Source of the DNA: Epiperipatus broadwayi
Lineage: Eukaryota > Onychophora > Udeonychophora > Euonychophora > Peripatidae
DNA length: 64,000 bases
Direction of reading: 5' to 3'
Assembly (NCBI GenBank): GCA_028023455.1
Contig: JAQFVV010000027.1
Coordinates: forward strand, 7,499,845-7,563,844
Shown: positions 1 to 10,830 of the stretch, one piece after another
Layout of the letters: each line of letters starts with the position of its first letter
How positions within the stretch are numbered: the first letter of the stretch is position 1
Program-made: the position numbers and the translations under genes
Notes under the pieces: model-generated
Seen by the model: the letters and a program-made list of their open reading frames with translations, nothing else
What the model was told of the DNA's origin: nothing
Databases searched by the model: none

Positions 1-130
1 AGAGAGATCTTTTAAAAAAAGCAGCAGCAATTCAACTATAAATCTTCTAATGAGAAACGACAATGTATAAAGAAAAAAAGGAATATAAAAATATAGAAAA
101 ATCAACCATTAAGAAGCATTGGTTACATGA

Positions 131-613
131 CTACCAAGCTTGTCACCTACTTTTTTTAAATATACAGTTTTGGGGCCTACTTTTTTTTTAATTTTATTTT
201 ATTGAATATATGTTAGTTTTTAAGTGGTCATATTTAATATTTATATTTTATTATTCTAAAAATTTCTCCAAAAATTAATTGTAATATTTATGCTTTATTG
301 ATTTTTTTTTTTTGTATTAAGTAAAGTTAACAATATAAAAATGAAAAAAAATTATGAAATGTGATTATATGCCTTATTTTTCAAGATGAGTAAATGATAA
401 TTATCCATATCTGCATAAATGGCCTCCAAAAAATCATCACAAATGAATCTTTCAACAGTCTGAATAGGTTATAAATCTGTCTGTGACATTTTGTTTTATC
501 ACATCTATAAGAGGATAAACTTAATAACTAACACATATTCAGTAAAATATAATTGAAAAAAATGTAGGCCCCTAAAACTGTATATTTCTAAAAAATGGCT
601 GCCAAGCTTTGTA
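131..613. mobile_element. Non-autonomous inverted-repeat element (MITE-like)
   Basis: The left arm (131-180) and right arm (564-613) are inverted copies of about 50 bp. The inner 24 bases are almost identical: both arms contain AAATATACAGTTTT followed by a G-run and CCTAC. The outer part shares AAGCTTG but is more diverged. The 380 bp between the arms is AT-rich and has no ORF. This is the structure of a non-autonomous DNA transposon. I could not define a target-site duplication or a superfamily. Confidence 0.55.
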
Positions 614-945
614 GACTGGATAATGCACAATTACTGAAGAATTGAATATCTACAATTTTGTAACATGATACAAAAAAGCATTAATAATAATATAAGAAAA
701 TATGATTGTAAATTGGCAAAAGAAGCTATAAAAGAAAATAAAAATTGCTAAGATATAAAACAATATATTGATTGGGGTGGGGGGGTATTTTTTGCAATAA
801 GAAGAAAAAATGGCCCTATTTCTAAAAAGAGAATAATTTCATGAAATTGTGGATGAATTCTACAAAAAACTATAAATAGAAGGGAATTGAACATAGTCTT
901 TCAAGCTCCCTTCAGTCATGCACACTATCTTCTACTACCAACACA
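614..945. other. Unassigned AT-rich DNA
   Basis: AT-rich sequence with a short G-run near 777-786. I saw no ORF, RNA gene or repeat similarity here. Confidence 0.5.
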
Positions 946-1042
946 CTTGGCCACATACATGTAAAAAGGGTAAATGATGTCCAATATATGTATTTCATAT
1001 AGAACCAGCACTCATCAGTTGGTCTGGATCATCATCTCCCAC
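946..1042 (-). repeat. SINE-like dispersed repeat fragment
   Basis: The reverse complement matches positions 9590-9685 closely. Shared blocks, in the orientation of this copy, are CCACATACATGT, ACCAGCACT and ATCAGTTGGTC. Two copies 8.6 kb apart in opposite orientation show a dispersed repeat. Being short and non-coding, it is probably a SINE or a MITE fragment; no A/B box was confirmed. Confidence 0.5.
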
Positions 1043-1052
1043 ACATATATAT

Positions 1053-1140
1053 AATCAGTGCTTGGTTTATATTAATGAGACTGAAGCCTGTCCATTAAAG
1101 TATGAAGATTTTCTATCTTAATATAAACTGAGCACTGATT
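1053..1140. repeat. Short hairpin repeat
   Basis: AATCAGTGCTTGGTTTATAT at 1053-1072 is repeated inverted at 1119-1140 with a few mismatches, giving 22 bp arms and a 44 bp loop. It lies between two (TA)n tracts, so it may be a small foldback insertion. Confidence 0.5.
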
Positions 1141-1154
1141 TTTTATATATATAT

Positions 1155-3321
1155 TGTAGTGGGCACATACGCCATTACATTATTTTTTTTTTGTTAAACA
1201 TGAAATCAAAATATAAAGTTTGCAAATAAAAATTTGTTTTTAAAAAAAAAAATGAAATTTAAAAGTCATCTAAACTTTATAATATATATAAAATCGCACA
1301 GATGAGAAATTAAAAAAGAAACATTATTACAAAAAAAGAAAAAGTTTTAAAACAAAATTTTCAACAAAAACTTAAAAAGATTTAGAGATAAAATTATATC
1401 TTTAAGTTTGGAAAACACATTAATTAATCATAAAATGGAAATGATTGTTTTAATTAGTTAAATGTAAACTAGCCCTTGGGCATTTAAAATGTATAAGCAA
1501 AGGTCAGATAGGAGAGAGAAACAATAGGAACAGAATGGCCAATGAAAGAAACCCATTGGGAAATTGGACCTCAGCGAAAAGACCATCACCATCGATGATG
1601 TAATGCCCACTGGATCTGAAAGTTTAATATAAAAGGAAAGGTTTGGAAATAAAAAATTAATTATTATTAAGAGAGGTCAGATATATGTTAAGTCAGAGAG
1701 GGTTGGAAGAGAAGGGATTGAAAGACGCACTTTCAATTTCTTCAGTTGTTCAAAAAATGAAACATCATTTTCCGATATTGCGGACCACAGGACATCAAGA
1801 CCTGGAAGAATACCATCAACCATAAAGGATCAACGGTTAACTGCACAATGATCTCCTTATGACTTCATGGGAATTAACACCTTCCATTACAAAAAATCAG
1901 AGACTATGGACATTTTTCAAAACAGTAAGAAATATATAATTAATGAACATTTCTAAACAAAAAGAACTCTAAATGCTAAACTTTTCAATATTTTAAATAG
2001 AAGAGTTTCCTATCTGAATAAATTAGTTATAATTTTATTTGATGTATTTCTTTTGTAAAATCATTTCCATTTATTTATTTATTTTTTGTTCAAGTTTTTA
2101 TTATGATTTCTGTTTTTCGTTAAACTAAATTATATAAATGTTAAATTTAAGTTGGGCATGAATGGCTATATAGATTTGTGAAGTTTTATTAGGGGAGGGT
2201 AAACTTAGGTTATTCGTTTCATGGTTGAATTAGGTCAATGGATTGGATATATTGGTGTAATTAGTAAATGTAGTACAAGGTTCGCTATGGGCAGAATCAC
2301 TAGTATACACCGCACACTCCTGTTTTGCCTATGGAAGGGATAATAAGATGGAGAATGCTGTCCCTTCCTATGGAGTTTTTTTTATTGCTCTTCTCATCAG
2401 ATAGATGTAGTATTCCTATCTGGATGAGAGTCAATTTCTTCTCTTAACCTATATTTGTGCTGTCGTATTCGTATTACATTGAATACATCGATATATCAGA
2501 TGGATTGACGTTGGTTTAACTGCAAACTTTTGGCCTAAGGTTAAATAAGGGATAAAATATTTTCTTTTCAAATACAATCTATGTAGTCTTTTTATACTTG
2601 ACACTCTAAATGCATTAAATTTAAGTTGGGTATAGATGCTTGCATGGATTTGTTATCGGTTAATTATGTTTTTGGTTTTCATATTTGATCAAAATATATA
2701 GACATCGGTAAATAATGATACCTTACTGTGAGTATCTAAAATGCATTTATTTGGATGTCTTTTTAAGTTATTGGTGTCAATGCGGCATCTTATGATGAAT
2801 GCCATTGGGTTTCTTATAAATTTTCCTCTGCAATTCCATCAATGACTTTATATTTTGATCGTTTATGTTTATTTTGAAATGTTTTTAACTGTGTAATCTA
2901 TGTAACCGATCTATACTCAACATTATAAAACAAACTTTTATAAATCCATCTGTGCGAACTTATAAAAATTAAAATGTAAATTAAATTCTAAAATCAAAGT
3001 TTAAAATGTAAGTTAAATTTTAAAATGTAAAACTGATACTAAAATAATTTTAAATCTTATATATGTTTAAATAAATGTTTGTGTGTTATTTCTGGCAGTG
3101 GTTTCCTTTATTTTGAAAATGTTTTTAGATAAGAATTATTTTATTATCTCTGCTGTTCCACTGAGCTGGTGACATTGGCCTAATGGTCGGAATCAAAATA
3201 TACAAAATATTTTTTTCTAAACTTACATATCTGCCTACTACATAAATTTTCTAGGTTCAAATGCCTAGATGGTGCCCTTGTAGTGCATATATGTTAAGAC
3301 TCTTTTCACCCTGATCATTAT
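1155..3321 (+). repeat. Unclassified 2 kb repeat, copy A
   Basis: This is homologous along most of its length to 15372-17301 (same strand) and to 3543-5512 (opposite strand). It begins with a 25 nt imperfect palindrome (1155-1179, TGTAGTGGG...CCATTACA) and ends near CATTAT. Both edges abut (TA)n tracts, so the target was probably a TA microsatellite. A TATA-like TATAAAAGGAAAG occurs at about 1629. The copy is about 0.2 kb longer than its sisters, partly because a segment near 2130-2200 is partly repeated at about 2605-2660. There is no convincing ORF. Possible classes are a non-autonomous DNA element, a Helitron-like element or a solo LTR; the sequence does not decide. Confidence 0.65.
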
Positions 3322-3542
3322 GATATATATATATAACTGAATATTTGTAAATACAGTAACTAAATAATTAAAAAATTTTATCAACTTAGGAGCCCTGTCG
3401 ATTATCCCAGTAATCTGTGTCAACTAAAGCTTTGAAATGCTAACTTTCCCACAATTCCATGATCTTAACATTTGCTGCTTGCCTGTTAATTAAGTCATGT
3501 TTATATTTGCATATTAGCATAGCTTTGTTTATTTTTCTTTTT

Positions 3543-5512
3543 ATAATGGTCGGAGAAAAAGTTGCAATCTTACTGTATCTGTGCTACAGAGCGCCACTAG
3601 GCTAATTGAACCTAGAAAATTTATAGAGTAGGCAGAAATGCACTGTTAAGATCTAACTTTGCATATATATGGTTTTATTCCGACCATCAGCCCAATGCCA
3701 CTAGTTCATAGAGACGCTGAGATTTATAAAATATGAATTCTTATCCAAAAATATTTTCAATATTAAAAAAAAAATAAAAGAAGCCACTGCCAGTAATAAC
3801 ACACACAAACATTTATTAAACATATATAGTTTAAAATTATTATAATATAACTTTTACTTTGGATTTTAAATTTATAATTTAACTTTTAAGCTCGCACAGA
3901 TGAGTTTAATATTTTATTAAAATGTCGCGTATGAATAGACTACATAGATTGCATTTGAAAAGAAAATATTCTATTCCTTATTTAAGCTTAGGCCAAAAGT
4001 TCGCAGTTAAACCAACATCAATCCATCTGATACATCGATGTATTCAATGTAGCATAAATACAACAGCACAAATACCATACTGTTAGGAATGTACATCTGA
4101 ACAGCATGGTTATAATTGAAGAAATTGTCTCTCATCCAGTACAAGAATGTTACATCTGTCTGGCGACAAGAACAATAAAAAAACTTCATAGGAAGGGACT
4201 GCATTTTCCATCTTACTATACCATTCCATAGGCAAAGGAATGATCCAAGGAGCAGGGAATACAGTCTATCTCCGATGGACAATAAGAAAGGCTTATTTCG
4301 CCTGAGTGTGGTGTATAAGGTGATTCTTTACATAGCGACCTCATACTACATTTACTAATTACACCAAGATATCCACTCCATTGACCCAATTCAACTACGA
4401 AACAAATAATCTGAGATTTACCCTCCCTTAATTAAACTAATATAACTTTATAAATCTATGCAGCCATTCATGCCCAACTTAAGTTTAGCATTTATTACAT
4501 TTATTTTAAAAGAAAAAAAATCATAATAAAAACTTAAAAGAACAGGAAAAATAAATTAATGGAAATGATTTACAAAAAAAATAATAATACATTCACTAAA
4601 ATAATTATTAATAACTGATTAAATTTGGTCAGATAGGAATTTCTATTACAATAATTTAAATACTGGGAAAGTTTATACTTAATGTTCATTAATTAACTAA
4701 TGTTCTTACGGGTTTAACATACTGGAAAAAGTTTCTTTTTTTTTGGAATTAAAGTTCATTAGTTAGAGTTCTTACTGTTTTAAAAATCCATGCTTAACAG
4801 TTGCTGCACTTTGGAGCCAGCATTAATTCCCCTACTGTCCTGTGGTCCTCAATATAAGAAAATGATTGGTCATTTCTCTTTCTTTTTCTTTTTTGTTTAT
4901 TAGCAAAACTGAAGGGATTGAAGAGTGCATCTTTCCAATCCCTTCTCCTTCAACTCTAGCACACGTCTGCTTTCACATCTCTGCCCTCTTCCCAGCTTTT
5001 TCTTCACTCACTAAAATTTATTTTCAAGCTTTTTCTTTTATATTAGAATTTTGGATTCAGTGGACATTATGTCATGATGATGGTGATGGTCTTTTCATCG
5101 AGGTCCATTTCCTGAGGGATTTCTTTTATTGGCTATTAGTTTCTATTGTTTTTTCTCTCCTATCTGACCTTTACTTATACATTTTGCAATGCCCAAGGGC
5201 TAGCTTACTTTTAACTAATTAAAATAATCATTTCCATTTTACTATAGCATTAATTAATTTATTGTACAAACTTAAAGATATATTTTTATCTCTAAATCTT
5301 TTTAGTTTTTTTTTTTTATATTTAGTTTTAAAACTTTTCTTTTTTTAATAAAGTTTTCTTCTAATAATTTTTCATCTGTGTGATTTTATATATATAACGT
5401 TTACATGACTTTTAACTTTCAATTTTTATTTCTTACAAAAGTTTTTATTTGTGAACTTTTCAATATCTAATTTTTAAAATAAATAATGTAATGGCATGTG
5501 TGCCCATTACAC
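3543..5512 (-). repeat. Unclassified 2 kb repeat, copy B (inside PLE 1)
   Basis: An inverted copy of the repeat seen at 1155-3321 and 15372-17301. Its palindromic end is at 5487-5511 (TGTAATGG...CCATTACA). The other end is at about 3543 (ATAATGG). It interrupts PLE 1 between the endonuclease and the 3' tail. Comparison with the uninterrupted PLE 3 places the insertion in a T/A run and suggests a short duplication (ATAAA/TTTAT), which low complexity makes uncertain. A 118-codon open frame at 4866-5222 partly corresponds to an open frame in copy C, but it is hydrophobic and low in complexity and I do not treat it as a gene. Confidence 0.7.
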
Positions 5513-5994
5513 TTTATTGTTATTTTTTTCAATGTGCAATATTTTTACATTGTTAAAATTGAAGTCAAAACCATAACTACATGATTTATTATGGTCGTAA
5601 AAAACAGATGCTGAAATATTATTATCTACTATGCAATTTTGTTTCGATTTCTGAACATGTTTTAATAATAGCAAGTGTTCTTTAGTTCTTTTTTCCAATG
5701 TTTATCTAGATTCACCTATATATTCACTGCCACGCCTATATATCCATTTATAAATGACACAATTTTTATTTATAAATGAGGTTTTATCTTTGCAGTTATA
5801 TATTAATTTGTTTAATGTAGGAGGTGTGTAAAATGCAATATCACATATATCTTTATAAACTTTCCTTATAAACTTTACTTGATCATTTGAAATATATGGG
5901 ACTGATATCCATATTTTTTTATTAGCAGGAGAATCAATATTATTAAAATTTTTATTTTTATATTTTTTAATTTAAATCTCTAATAATATTATAT
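5513..5994 (-). pseudogene. PLE 1 GIY-YIG endonuclease remnant
   Basis: Minus-strand translation gives VIYKW, then EYIGES (the GIY-YIG core as seen in PLEs), then, after a stop, TLEKRTKEHLLLLKHVQ and SASVFYDHNKS...GFDFNFNNVKIL. The same order and wording occur in PLE 3 at 49829-50331. The domain would nick target DNA for integration. It ends abruptly where the 2 kb repeat copy B was inserted. Confidence 0.7.
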
Positions 5995-6006
5995 ATGTGA
6001 TTATAA

Positions 6007-6157
6007 AGAGACCACATGTGAGATGGGTGGATGAAATAAGAAAATGTGCAGGGGTGTTGTGGAGAAGAGAAGCTAAAGATCGGAGAAGATGGATTAAACT
6101 TGGAGAGACCTTCATCCTGCAGTGGATTGATAATGGTTGATGATGATGATGATGATG
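6007..6157 (+). mobile_element. 5'-truncated non-LTR (RTE-like) 3' end, nested in PLE 1
   Basis: 151 bp on the plus strand encode an intact C-terminal peptide that begins RPHVRWVDEIRKCAG and ends LGETFILQWIDNG before a stop at 6138-6140. A (TGA)n tail follows. This wording (RWxDDI.. AG..W...A.DR..W..LGE...QQW) is the familiar C-terminus of RTE-type endonuclease-reverse transcriptases. A 12 bp target-site duplication, ATGTGATTATAA, flanks it at 5995-6006 and 6158-6169. Severe 5' truncation, a microsatellite tail and a long duplication are classic target-primed insertion. The clade is inferred from the peptide alone. Confidence 0.75.
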
Positions 6158-6300
6158 ATGTGATTATAACTATAGCCAACATTTAACAATTCATTCGAAT
6201 ATATTTCAATATTTTTGCCTTTATCCGATGAATATTTGCAAAGACTATTATTTCTAAATAAGGACTTCAAACCTGCCATTTTGTGTGACATTGGCACTTT

Positions 6301-7314
6301 TTATTTATATGGAATATAATCTCTTTTTACTATTGGTTTAATGATCATACAGTAATCCAGCATGCATTGATTTCTAGTTATTTTAAGATCAAGAAACTGA
6401 ATGCACATTAAATCTTCATCTGTTTTTATCCATCTTAGGCCTTTCAAACCATTTAATTCTTTAAACAACTCATAAATTGTATTTGGTTTTCCACATACAA
6501 AAACATCATCAACATATTGATAATATGCAGTAATATTTTTTTGATAATATTCCTTTTTCAAAATATTTTCTTCATATGTAGAAATTATAAAATTACATAT
6601 TTGAGCAACAGTATGTAAACCCATGGACCATCCATTACACATTTTATAAAAATCCTTATTAAAAAGTGCATATTTTTATCAATAAAATTTAATGTTTCAA
6701 TTATAAACTTTATTATTTTCACATTAACATTTTTTAAACTTAATGCGTTGGAAATAATTTCAATAGATGCCAATTGATCAATTGATCCATACATTTCACT
6801 CACATCTAAAGTACATATAATGTCATTAATATCAATCTTAACATTATGGATTTTATTAACAAAATCAAATGAAGAACATATTGTATATTTACCAAAACCA
6901 AGAATTTCTTGTAGCATTTTCTCAATTAAACAACAAGTTTCATAATAAAATGCCCCTCCAAAATCAATCATTAAACGCAATGGTTTGTTTTCTTTATGCA
7001 GTTTTATATTTTAAAAAATCTTAGGACATATTGCAGCAGAATGGTAAATTTTCATAATAAGTACTATTATCAATCGCTTTATTTTTGGCTTTTTTTAAAA
7101 TGTTATTAATAAATTGAATACGTAAATTTTCTATATTTACTTTATCAACTTTCATAAAGTTAAGATTCTTCATTTGAATAATTACTTTGTCTTCATAATC
7201 AGATTTTAATAACAAACACATTCTAAGACCCTTTTCCTCTTTTATACAAATTAAATTATTCGCAGATGTAAATTTTTTAAATTTAGATATTTGTATGTTC
7301 CAATCATAATTCAT
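6301..7314 (-). pseudogene. PLE 1 reverse transcriptase (frameshifted)
   Basis: Three broken reading-frame pieces together make a Penelope-type reverse transcriptase. 7314-7021 gives the N-terminal region. 6980-6585 contains the palm motif A-like TLDVSEMYGSID, with the first catalytic Asp. 6642-6301 contains YYQYVDDVFV, the YVDD catalytic motif C, followed by FLDLKITR. The motif B region around 6600-6650 is split between frames. The role would be target-primed cDNA synthesis. At least two frame changes show this copy is dead. The YVDD context and the following endonuclease point to Penelope rather than a classical LINE. Confidence 0.75.
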
Positions 7315-7372
7315 TTTAACAAATATTCAGTTATATAATTACTTATATTGCTTTAAAAATACAGACATCGAA

Positions 7373-9482
7373 TCATTATATATATATATTGTAATGGTAT
7401 GAAAAGTAGAGCTGCTTTAACCTAACCCAGAGATGCAGGTAGAGGGGGTTTGAACCTCACCTACTCTTCCATTTTGCTCCGAAGCCACTTACTCCCCAAA
7501 CCTCACTAGAATTTATTCTTAATGTATGCCTAATAGTCAGGGTGAGACAAGACCCCAACATGAATTTTAACAAGTAGATGTACTTATAATGATCAGATTT
7601 ATATATGTGTGTCACAGAAAGAAAAACAAACAATACAACAAAGTTTTAATGATAGTGAATGACAGACAAAAAGCTTTTATTAATTATGCTAGCAAGATTC
7701 TACAAAGATTCACTGATTAGGCTGCAGGCTATTACCCTACAACCATGTACAGACATATATAAAAAATCCCTTCTTTTGTAATGATAAGGATAGACAAAAA
7801 TTTATATAATTTTTCTTAAAAATATTTCCATCCAATGGATGGATGGCTTACATAAAAATCAAGAGAGAGATATTATTCATTAACTCTATGGATATGGAAC
7901 ATGGGAATAAATAAGTGATCAAACTCAACTAAATACTTTTGGACAAGTTCAAATCACAGCCCTCTATTAATGATTCAAGAAAATGAAATAGTGACCCCAG
8001 CAAAAATTTCCAGCTATGATTGATACATTTCAGTAATATTTTGAGAAAGATTTCAAAATAAATATAAATAATATATAATACTGTGCATTAAGGTGATAGC
8101 ATATTGTGGGTTGTGAGACTCGAGACATAACAACAACCAAGAGGTTAATACAAGACCGGATAGCCCTCCATCTCTAAACTGGATTAGAGAGAAAAGTGGA
8201 ATCTGTTTGCTAAACATGTGACCTGGATTCAGAATATGGAGTTTTCTTGCTTATATCCAGTTATGTACATTGAAAAATCTGAGATAGATATGAGATCCAA
8301 AATTTTTATTTTCATAAAGATCCATATGTATATGCATATTAACCTAAAAAAACTTGGTAAAAGAGAAACACTGTATACATGCTGAGATGCCCACAGATCA
8401 CCCCGTGCACGATACCATATAAATACGGTCAACGACTTTTAAGTTTAAAAAAAACCCTCTGCAAAATCCATATATATTTTATGAAAGCTCAACCACCACT
8501 GAAAAATCCGCAAAAAAATAATAGTAACTTCCCTTTTATAAATTTCAGATCACTAATACAAGTGGGTGGATATTTTATTGATTAGTTGAAGTTTAACCTA
8601 TCTTCCCACAGAGCCAACAATATTTATAAACTTTAATATAGATACATATTGTCAAATGTACACTCTCTTATTATAAAAGAATAAATGCGAACGTTTATTT
8701 TATTTCACACTCTTTAAAATGGAACTTTAAATTCGTAACCCTTCATTGAATGAAAAAAATAAAGACATTGATCAGGATCTTTTATATATATATCAATATA
8801 AAAAAAAATTAAATTAAAAATTTTAGAAGTTTGATAATAGAATCTTTATAGTTAGTTATTCGAAAGAATCTTTAGCAATTAAATATTGATATTAAGAATA
8901 GGATTTGCACTTTCTACGATTTGCTTTTCTTTCTTTCTAAGTAAAATATCACTCACTCATTTTTTTTTTTTTTTGTAGAGTAACTCATTTTGTGATTTAT
9001 GAATATATATGCTGAACAGAAAGAAAAAGACTATGGCTTGAAGACAATAAAGCAAGTTTTCCAAGCTAATTATCTTGTAAATTTCAACAAACTTCTTTCC
9101 GAAAATTTTTTAATAAAAGCTAATTCTTCAGCAAGACTACCGTAAGCATAAGACCCAGAACAAAAGAAAAATTCTTTATTTATACCCTTTTCAATTCTAT
9201 TTTTAATTAGACTATTTATTAGTAGCCTATTGTTTCAAATTTTTTATTATCAATTTTTTTTAATTAAAATGTTTCATACATTAATTGCATTCTTTAATGG
9301 ATTCTATTTAATTAAGAAAATTTATCTTATCTAATTCTGCCAACTTATATTTTAAAAATAGTTACAAATAAAAATTTAAACTTGCTATTTTTATTTCATT
9401 AAATCTTTTTTTTTCTTTAAACAATTTCCTTCCTTAACTTATGTAACTATTTGTACAGATGATAATTTATTTTAAGAAGCAT
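7373..9482. other. Mostly unassigned AT-rich DNA
   Basis: A (TA)n tract at about 7378-7390 is followed by TGTAATGG, the same opening as the 2 kb repeat, but the following sequence (a moderately GC-rich stretch at 7400-7560) does not match it. The rest is AT-rich. Small open frames near 8229-8585 overlap on opposite strands and look random. I saw no gene. Confidence 0.4.
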
Positions 9483-9760
9483 ACATTCACTGTGGTTGGA
9501 CTTTGGGTCTTAGCTAGCCCACGGTGAATGGTGAAGCCAGCATATATATATATATACACAGCTTCAATATATATATATGTGTGTGTAAAGAAGATAATAA
9601 TCCCGACCAACTGATAAGTGCTGGTTTAGCACAAAATATGTATATTAGGTATTATTTATCTTTTTCACATGTATGTGGTCATGTGTGTCAGTTGTATACA
9701 ATGGCGTGGATGAAGCAAATGGCCTCGAAAGCGCTTAGCGTTTAATAATTTGTGGAATCT
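9483..9760 (+). repeat. SINE-like dispersed repeat
   Basis: The segment 9590-9685 matches 946-1042 in inverse orientation (GACCAACTGATAAGTGCTGG and following). It has internal (TA)n and (TG)n microsatellites. The 73-codon open frame inside is microsatellite-encoded and not a gene. No tRNA-like head was confirmed. Confidence 0.45.
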
Positions 9761-10074
9761 TTATAGCTTCTCGTTCAAGTGTTTCATACGTTTTTTAATT
9801 TGTATATCAAGTTTAAGTATATACAATACTTGTATTCAAATATTAAAAAAACTATAGTAAAAAAAAAAAACAAATTAGTCTCTATAATTATAAACATCTT
9901 TATATTTATTATTTATAAAGAGTATGTGAGGATATTTGATTACTGTTTTAATATATATAGAAATCGGCATTTACACGTTATAATATTTATCTTTTATTTA
10001 TTATTGTCAATTATGATATTTCCACTTTATTTATTTATTTGTATTAATATAATAAAATAGAAATGAAACATTAT

Positions 10075-10800
10075 CGTTGATGATAAAATACGCTTCTTTA
10101 ATCTTCCTCTTACAATCGTTACCTTCAGTGCACACTATTTTGGGGTTGGAGAGTTCGAACACATGACCGGCCTCCTTATGTTCAAAAAATATTGAGATGT
10201 TATCATTGTTCTTCTGTATGTATACATGTGCTGAGCAGCTCTATTATGGACAGTGGCCTTGGTCTCCCCTTAGTATGTGGCACTGCTTCCAGCCTGAGGG
10301 CATGAAATGCACATGGGGTGTTTGAGATGGATCGATTCTGTCCTTCACATTGTTAATGAATCTGCTAGTATTAGGGGGAGGGGTGCAGAAGCTGACCTTA
10401 AATTCATTAGCTAAAGTTTTTATAAGCTGTTTAGATACTTTGGGGGTGTTTAGGAGGGTGATTTGAGGTTTATCTTTAATAGTGTTGTTAGCTATTGATT
10501 TTTTATAAAATTGATAATTATTATTGTTTGTTTTAATTCCATTATTGGACACTGGATGTTTTTATGTTAGGTGATTCGTTAACATTATATAGATTAATAA
10601 CATTTGAAAAGGGCATCAAAGCAGGGTGCTGAAAAAAGCTTTTTACATATAAAATTATTATTTGATTATATAGCTGTTGTAAAGAATTATTATTATTTTT
10701 ATTATTATTATTTTGTGGAAGAGCAGCATAAGAATTTTTATTTCTTTCCAATTTTGATATTAAAACAAAGATCATATCCTAATTTTAATGACTAGTCTTA
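10075..10800 (-). pseudogene. Penelope-like element 2, linker and GIY-YIG endonuclease fragment
   Basis: Minus-strand frame 10552-10244 contains VSKQLIKTLANEFKVSFCTP and INNVKDRIDPSQ, the connector that precedes the endonuclease in PLEs. Just downstream, in another frame, come GETKATVHNRAAQH (a Y.GET endonuclease core with a stop in place of one residue) and, after a further shift, a segment ending CKRKIKEAYF, typical of the PLE endonuclease C-terminus. Upstream sequence to about 10800 is Asn-rich low complexity. The copy is a truncated, frameshifted fragment of a different PLE subfamily from PLE 1 and PLE 3. Confidence 0.65.
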
Positions 10801-10830
10801 CAATGGTATAAGTAATGTTATTGAATTCTA

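Larger units (their letters stand above)
3333..7372 (-). mobile_element. Penelope-like element 1 (decayed, with nested insertions)
   Basis: A nearly full-length Penelope-like retroelement read on the minus strand from about 7372 to 3333. Coding order is N-terminal region, reverse transcriptase, GIY-YIG endonuclease. Its 3' part is split by copy B of the 2 kb repeat: the endonuclease C-terminus stops at 5513 and the matching tail continues at 3345-3542. The tail (GATCTTAAC.TTTGCTGCTTG) is nearly identical to the tail of PLE 3 at about 49849. A perfect 16 bp inverted repeat (ATAACTGAATATTTGT at 3333-3348, inverted at 7319-7334) lies near the two termini. A second short insertion sits at 6007-6157. 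The element carries stops and frameshifts and cannot be active. Confidence 0.8.

Noticed and set aside
4866-5222. 118-codon open frame with partial counterpart in copy C of the 2 kb repeat
   Set aside because: It lies in a repeat, the corresponding frames differ by indels, the third copy lacks it, and its composition is hydrophobic low complexity.
10604-10795. Tyr/Phe-rich frame
   Set aside because: Encoded by an ATT/TTA microsatellite opposite the Asn-rich PLE linker.
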